Below are positions 62,486 to 64,000 of a stretch of DNA of 64,000 nt, in pieces (position 1 is the first letter of the stretch; every line of letters starts with the position of its first letter). The DNA is from Streptococcus sp. oral taxon 431. GTDB taxonomy: Bacteria; Bacillota; Bacilli; Lactobacillales; Streptococcaceae. The stretch lies in the NCBI RefSeq assembly GCF_023115445.1, contig NZ_JALDUI010000007.1:4958-68957 (forward strand), read 5' to 3'. The translations under genes were made by a program, and so were the position numbers. The notes under the pieces were generated by a model. The model had not been told where the DNA came from. It saw nothing but the letters and a program-made list of their open reading frames with translations, and ran no database searches.

Positions 62486-64000
62486 TTAATCTTCTGCTAT
62501 AGTCACTTTATCCGCTAGAAATTCAAATCCTTGAGGAAGGACAGATTCTTCCACTTCTTCCTTAACTGGTTGACCTTGTGACGATTTAGCCTTAGCTGAG
62601 AAATCAGCCCTGACTTCTTTCCACTCGTCCATAGATATAGCAAGAATCTCTGGTGAAAATCCCGCTGCTTGACTAAGGATATTTCCAAACATGGTGTTCA
62701 GATTATCACGTTTCATGGTCTGGCCAGCATTGAAGTTAGATTCAAAAGCAAGTATGGCATGATGTTCATTGGCCGCAACAGGTTGAGAACCGACTAAAAG
62801 TGCCTTATCTGGACCTGACAAGCTTTCAATAACTTCTCCCCAAGCATTTTGGAGACGAATTAGATTTTGACGGGCTAAATCAGGATTTTCAACGGCTTCT
62901 TGAAGAATAGATTGAACCTTATTGCGATCTACTCGATAAACTGACTTGCTGTTTACTGGGCGACTTGGTGCTGGTGTGGTCTGCTTAGGACTCGTGTTAA
63001 CATTTGCCAAAGCCTGTTTCAATCGCGCAACTTCTTCTCTAAGTGAGGTTAATTCTCCACTTGTATCATCTGATAATGTTGGTTTTGAATCTAACTCTGC
63101 CAAACGAATGGTCATCATTTCAGCATAAATCTTAGGCTGTAAGCTAGCCTTGATATCAGCTAAACTACTTGTCGCAATTCCAATCATTTCAAACAAAACA
63201 GCCTGTGAAAGACCTAGGTTATCTTTAAAGAGAGCACTATGGTGAGTATTCTCACCACCAGTTTGGACAATCAAAATATCCCGTAGATACTGCAACAAAT
63301 CCGTTACAAATCGTGTCATGCTTTTTCCGTTATCAAAAATCAAATTAAGATTTTCCAAAGCACGAGTCACATCTTTTTGTGACAAGGCAGCCACATAATT
63401 ATCCAAAGCACTTAGACTAATAGTCCCCGTAATTTCCTCAGAAACAGCTGTTGTTAATCTAGCATCTTGAGTCAAGCTCAATGCTTGGTCTAAAATGGAC
63501 AAAGCATCCCGCATACCACCTTCTGCTCTACGAGCGATAATCTCAACAGCTTCAGTTTCATAAGCAATCCCTTCCTTCTCTAAAATATGGAAGATATGAT
63601 CTCGAATATCCTGAGTTTTAATAGATTTGAACTCGAAGCGTTGAACACGAGACAAAATGGTTGCAGGAATCTTATGAAGCTCTGTCGTTGCTAGGATAAA
63701 AACAACATTAGGAGTTGGTTCTTCAAGAGTTTTTAAAAGGGCATTGAAGGCTCCTGTTGAAAGCATATGAACCTCATCAATGATATAGACCTTATACTGA
63801 GCTATACTTGGAGCATAGGTTGATTTATCACGGATATCACGAATTTCATCCACCCCATTGTTAGAGGCTGCGTCCATTTCGATAACGTCTTCCAAGCTAC
63901 CGTCTGTTACAGCTTGACAGATATAACAGTTATTGCAAGGTTCTCCTCCCTCTTGATTAGGGCAGTTCATAGCCTTGGCAAAAATTTTGGCTACACTGGT
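62486..64000 (-). CDS. dnaX: DNA polymerase III subunits gamma/tau (partial)
   Basis: The C-terminal 504 residues of the clamp-loader ATPase, open to the right edge. The first visible residues are TSVAKIFAKAMN, just past the P-loop, which lies outside. The zinc-binding CPNQEGGEPCNNCYIC, Walker B region VYIIDEVHML and sensor SRVQRFEF follow. Domain III and the tau-specific part complete the protein. I saw no A6G slippery site, so only one product is expected. Confidence 0.95.
   Translation of the reverse strand, partial: TSVAKIFAKAMNCPNQEGGEPCNNCYICQAVTDGSLEDVIEMDAASNNGVDEIRDIRDKSTYAPSIAQYKVYIIDEVHMLSTGAFNALLKTLEEPTPNVVFILATTELHKIPATILSRVQRFEFKSIKTQDIRDHIFHILEKEGIAYETEAVEIIARRAEGGMRDALSILDQALSLTQDARLTTAVSEEITGTISLSALDNYVAALSQKDVTRALENLNLIFDNGKSMTRFVTDLLQYLRDILIVQTGGENTHHSALFKDNLGLSQAVLFEMIGIATSSLADIKASLQPKIYAEMMTIRLAELDSKPTLSDDTSGELTSLREEVARLKQALANVNTSPKQTTPAPSRPVNSKSVYRVDRNKVQSILQEAVENPDLARQNLIRLQNAWGEVIESLSGPDKALLVGSQPVAANEHHAILAFESNFNAGQTMKRDNLNTMFGNILSQAAGFSPEILAISMDEWKEVRADFSAKAKSSQGQPVKEEVEESVLPQGFEFLADKVTIAED

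Noticed and set aside
62486..64000. Programmed frameshift in dnaX giving a gamma form
   Set aside because: No A6G-type slippery heptamer was seen in the visible part. The longest A run before G has five A.

Overview
The window comes from a low-GC Gram-positive bacterium of the genus Streptococcus, most likely a mitis-group species. The evidence is an N-terminally anchored IgA1-protease-type gene, a PrtA-type cell-wall subtilase, a SigX (ComX) com-box in front of comEA-comEC, an eight-gene F-type ATPase operon, a type II chorismate mutase and the SUF order sufC-sufD-sufS-sufU-sufB. As I recall them, gene order and products closely follow Streptococcus pneumoniae, but ATPase subunit c differs from the pneumococcal protein at many positions, so a commensal relative (S. 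mitis, S. oralis or similar) is more likely than pneumococcus. This assignment rests on recall, not on a search.

Layout, left to right. 1-1343: 5' end of an IgA1-protease-like gene with 51-bp tandem repeats. 1600-2812: rplU-prp-rpmA ribosomal operon behind a long structured leader. 2864-8439: DUF1275 membrane protein, oxidoreductase and DEAD-box helicase pair, DUF1934 protein, HD phosphohydrolase with a predicted leaderless mRNA, and a Cof-type phosphatase. 8494-13897: tRNA-Arg(CCU), rplS with its leader, two fluoride-channel genes, chorismate mutase, flavodoxin, the DHH phosphodiesterase Pde2, rpmE2, a YbjQ-family gene, HU and DegV. 14080-17679: TPR protein, AI-2E-family permease and a lactonase. 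17722-24146: the atp operon with a possible cre site behind its promoter. 24282-28878: CHY zinc finger, U32 peptidase-family protein, comEC and comEA. 28917-31541: acetyltransferase, an unrecognised gene with a frameshift-like 3' end, and alanine dehydrogenase.

31892-39505 is the accessory part: the 2143-residue cell-wall serine protease PrtA, two tandem PsaR-like operator candidates upstream of it, and a degenerate IS1182-type transposase. 39538-50786 returns to core genes: phoH, yozE, cvfB, frr, pyrH, trmFO, rsmI, yabA, holB, tmk and the proline operon proB-proA-proC. 50944-64000 holds tuf, a second AI-2E-family permease, the D,D-carboxypeptidase dacA, an APC amino-acid permease, a large structured intergenic repeat, the SUF Fe-S operon, a small membrane protein and dnaX, which runs off the right edge.

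Most of the window is ordinary streptococcal core genome. The most interesting signals are regulatory or translational: two predicted leaderless or near-leaderless transcripts (HD hydrolase and dacA), a UUU-UGA-C stop that resembles a +1 slippage site in the unknown gene, tandem PsaR-like operators before prtA, cre-like sites at atp and ald, and a possible integration scar behind the HU gene. I did not find a convincing new multi-gene system such as a defence island, CRISPR array or prophage.
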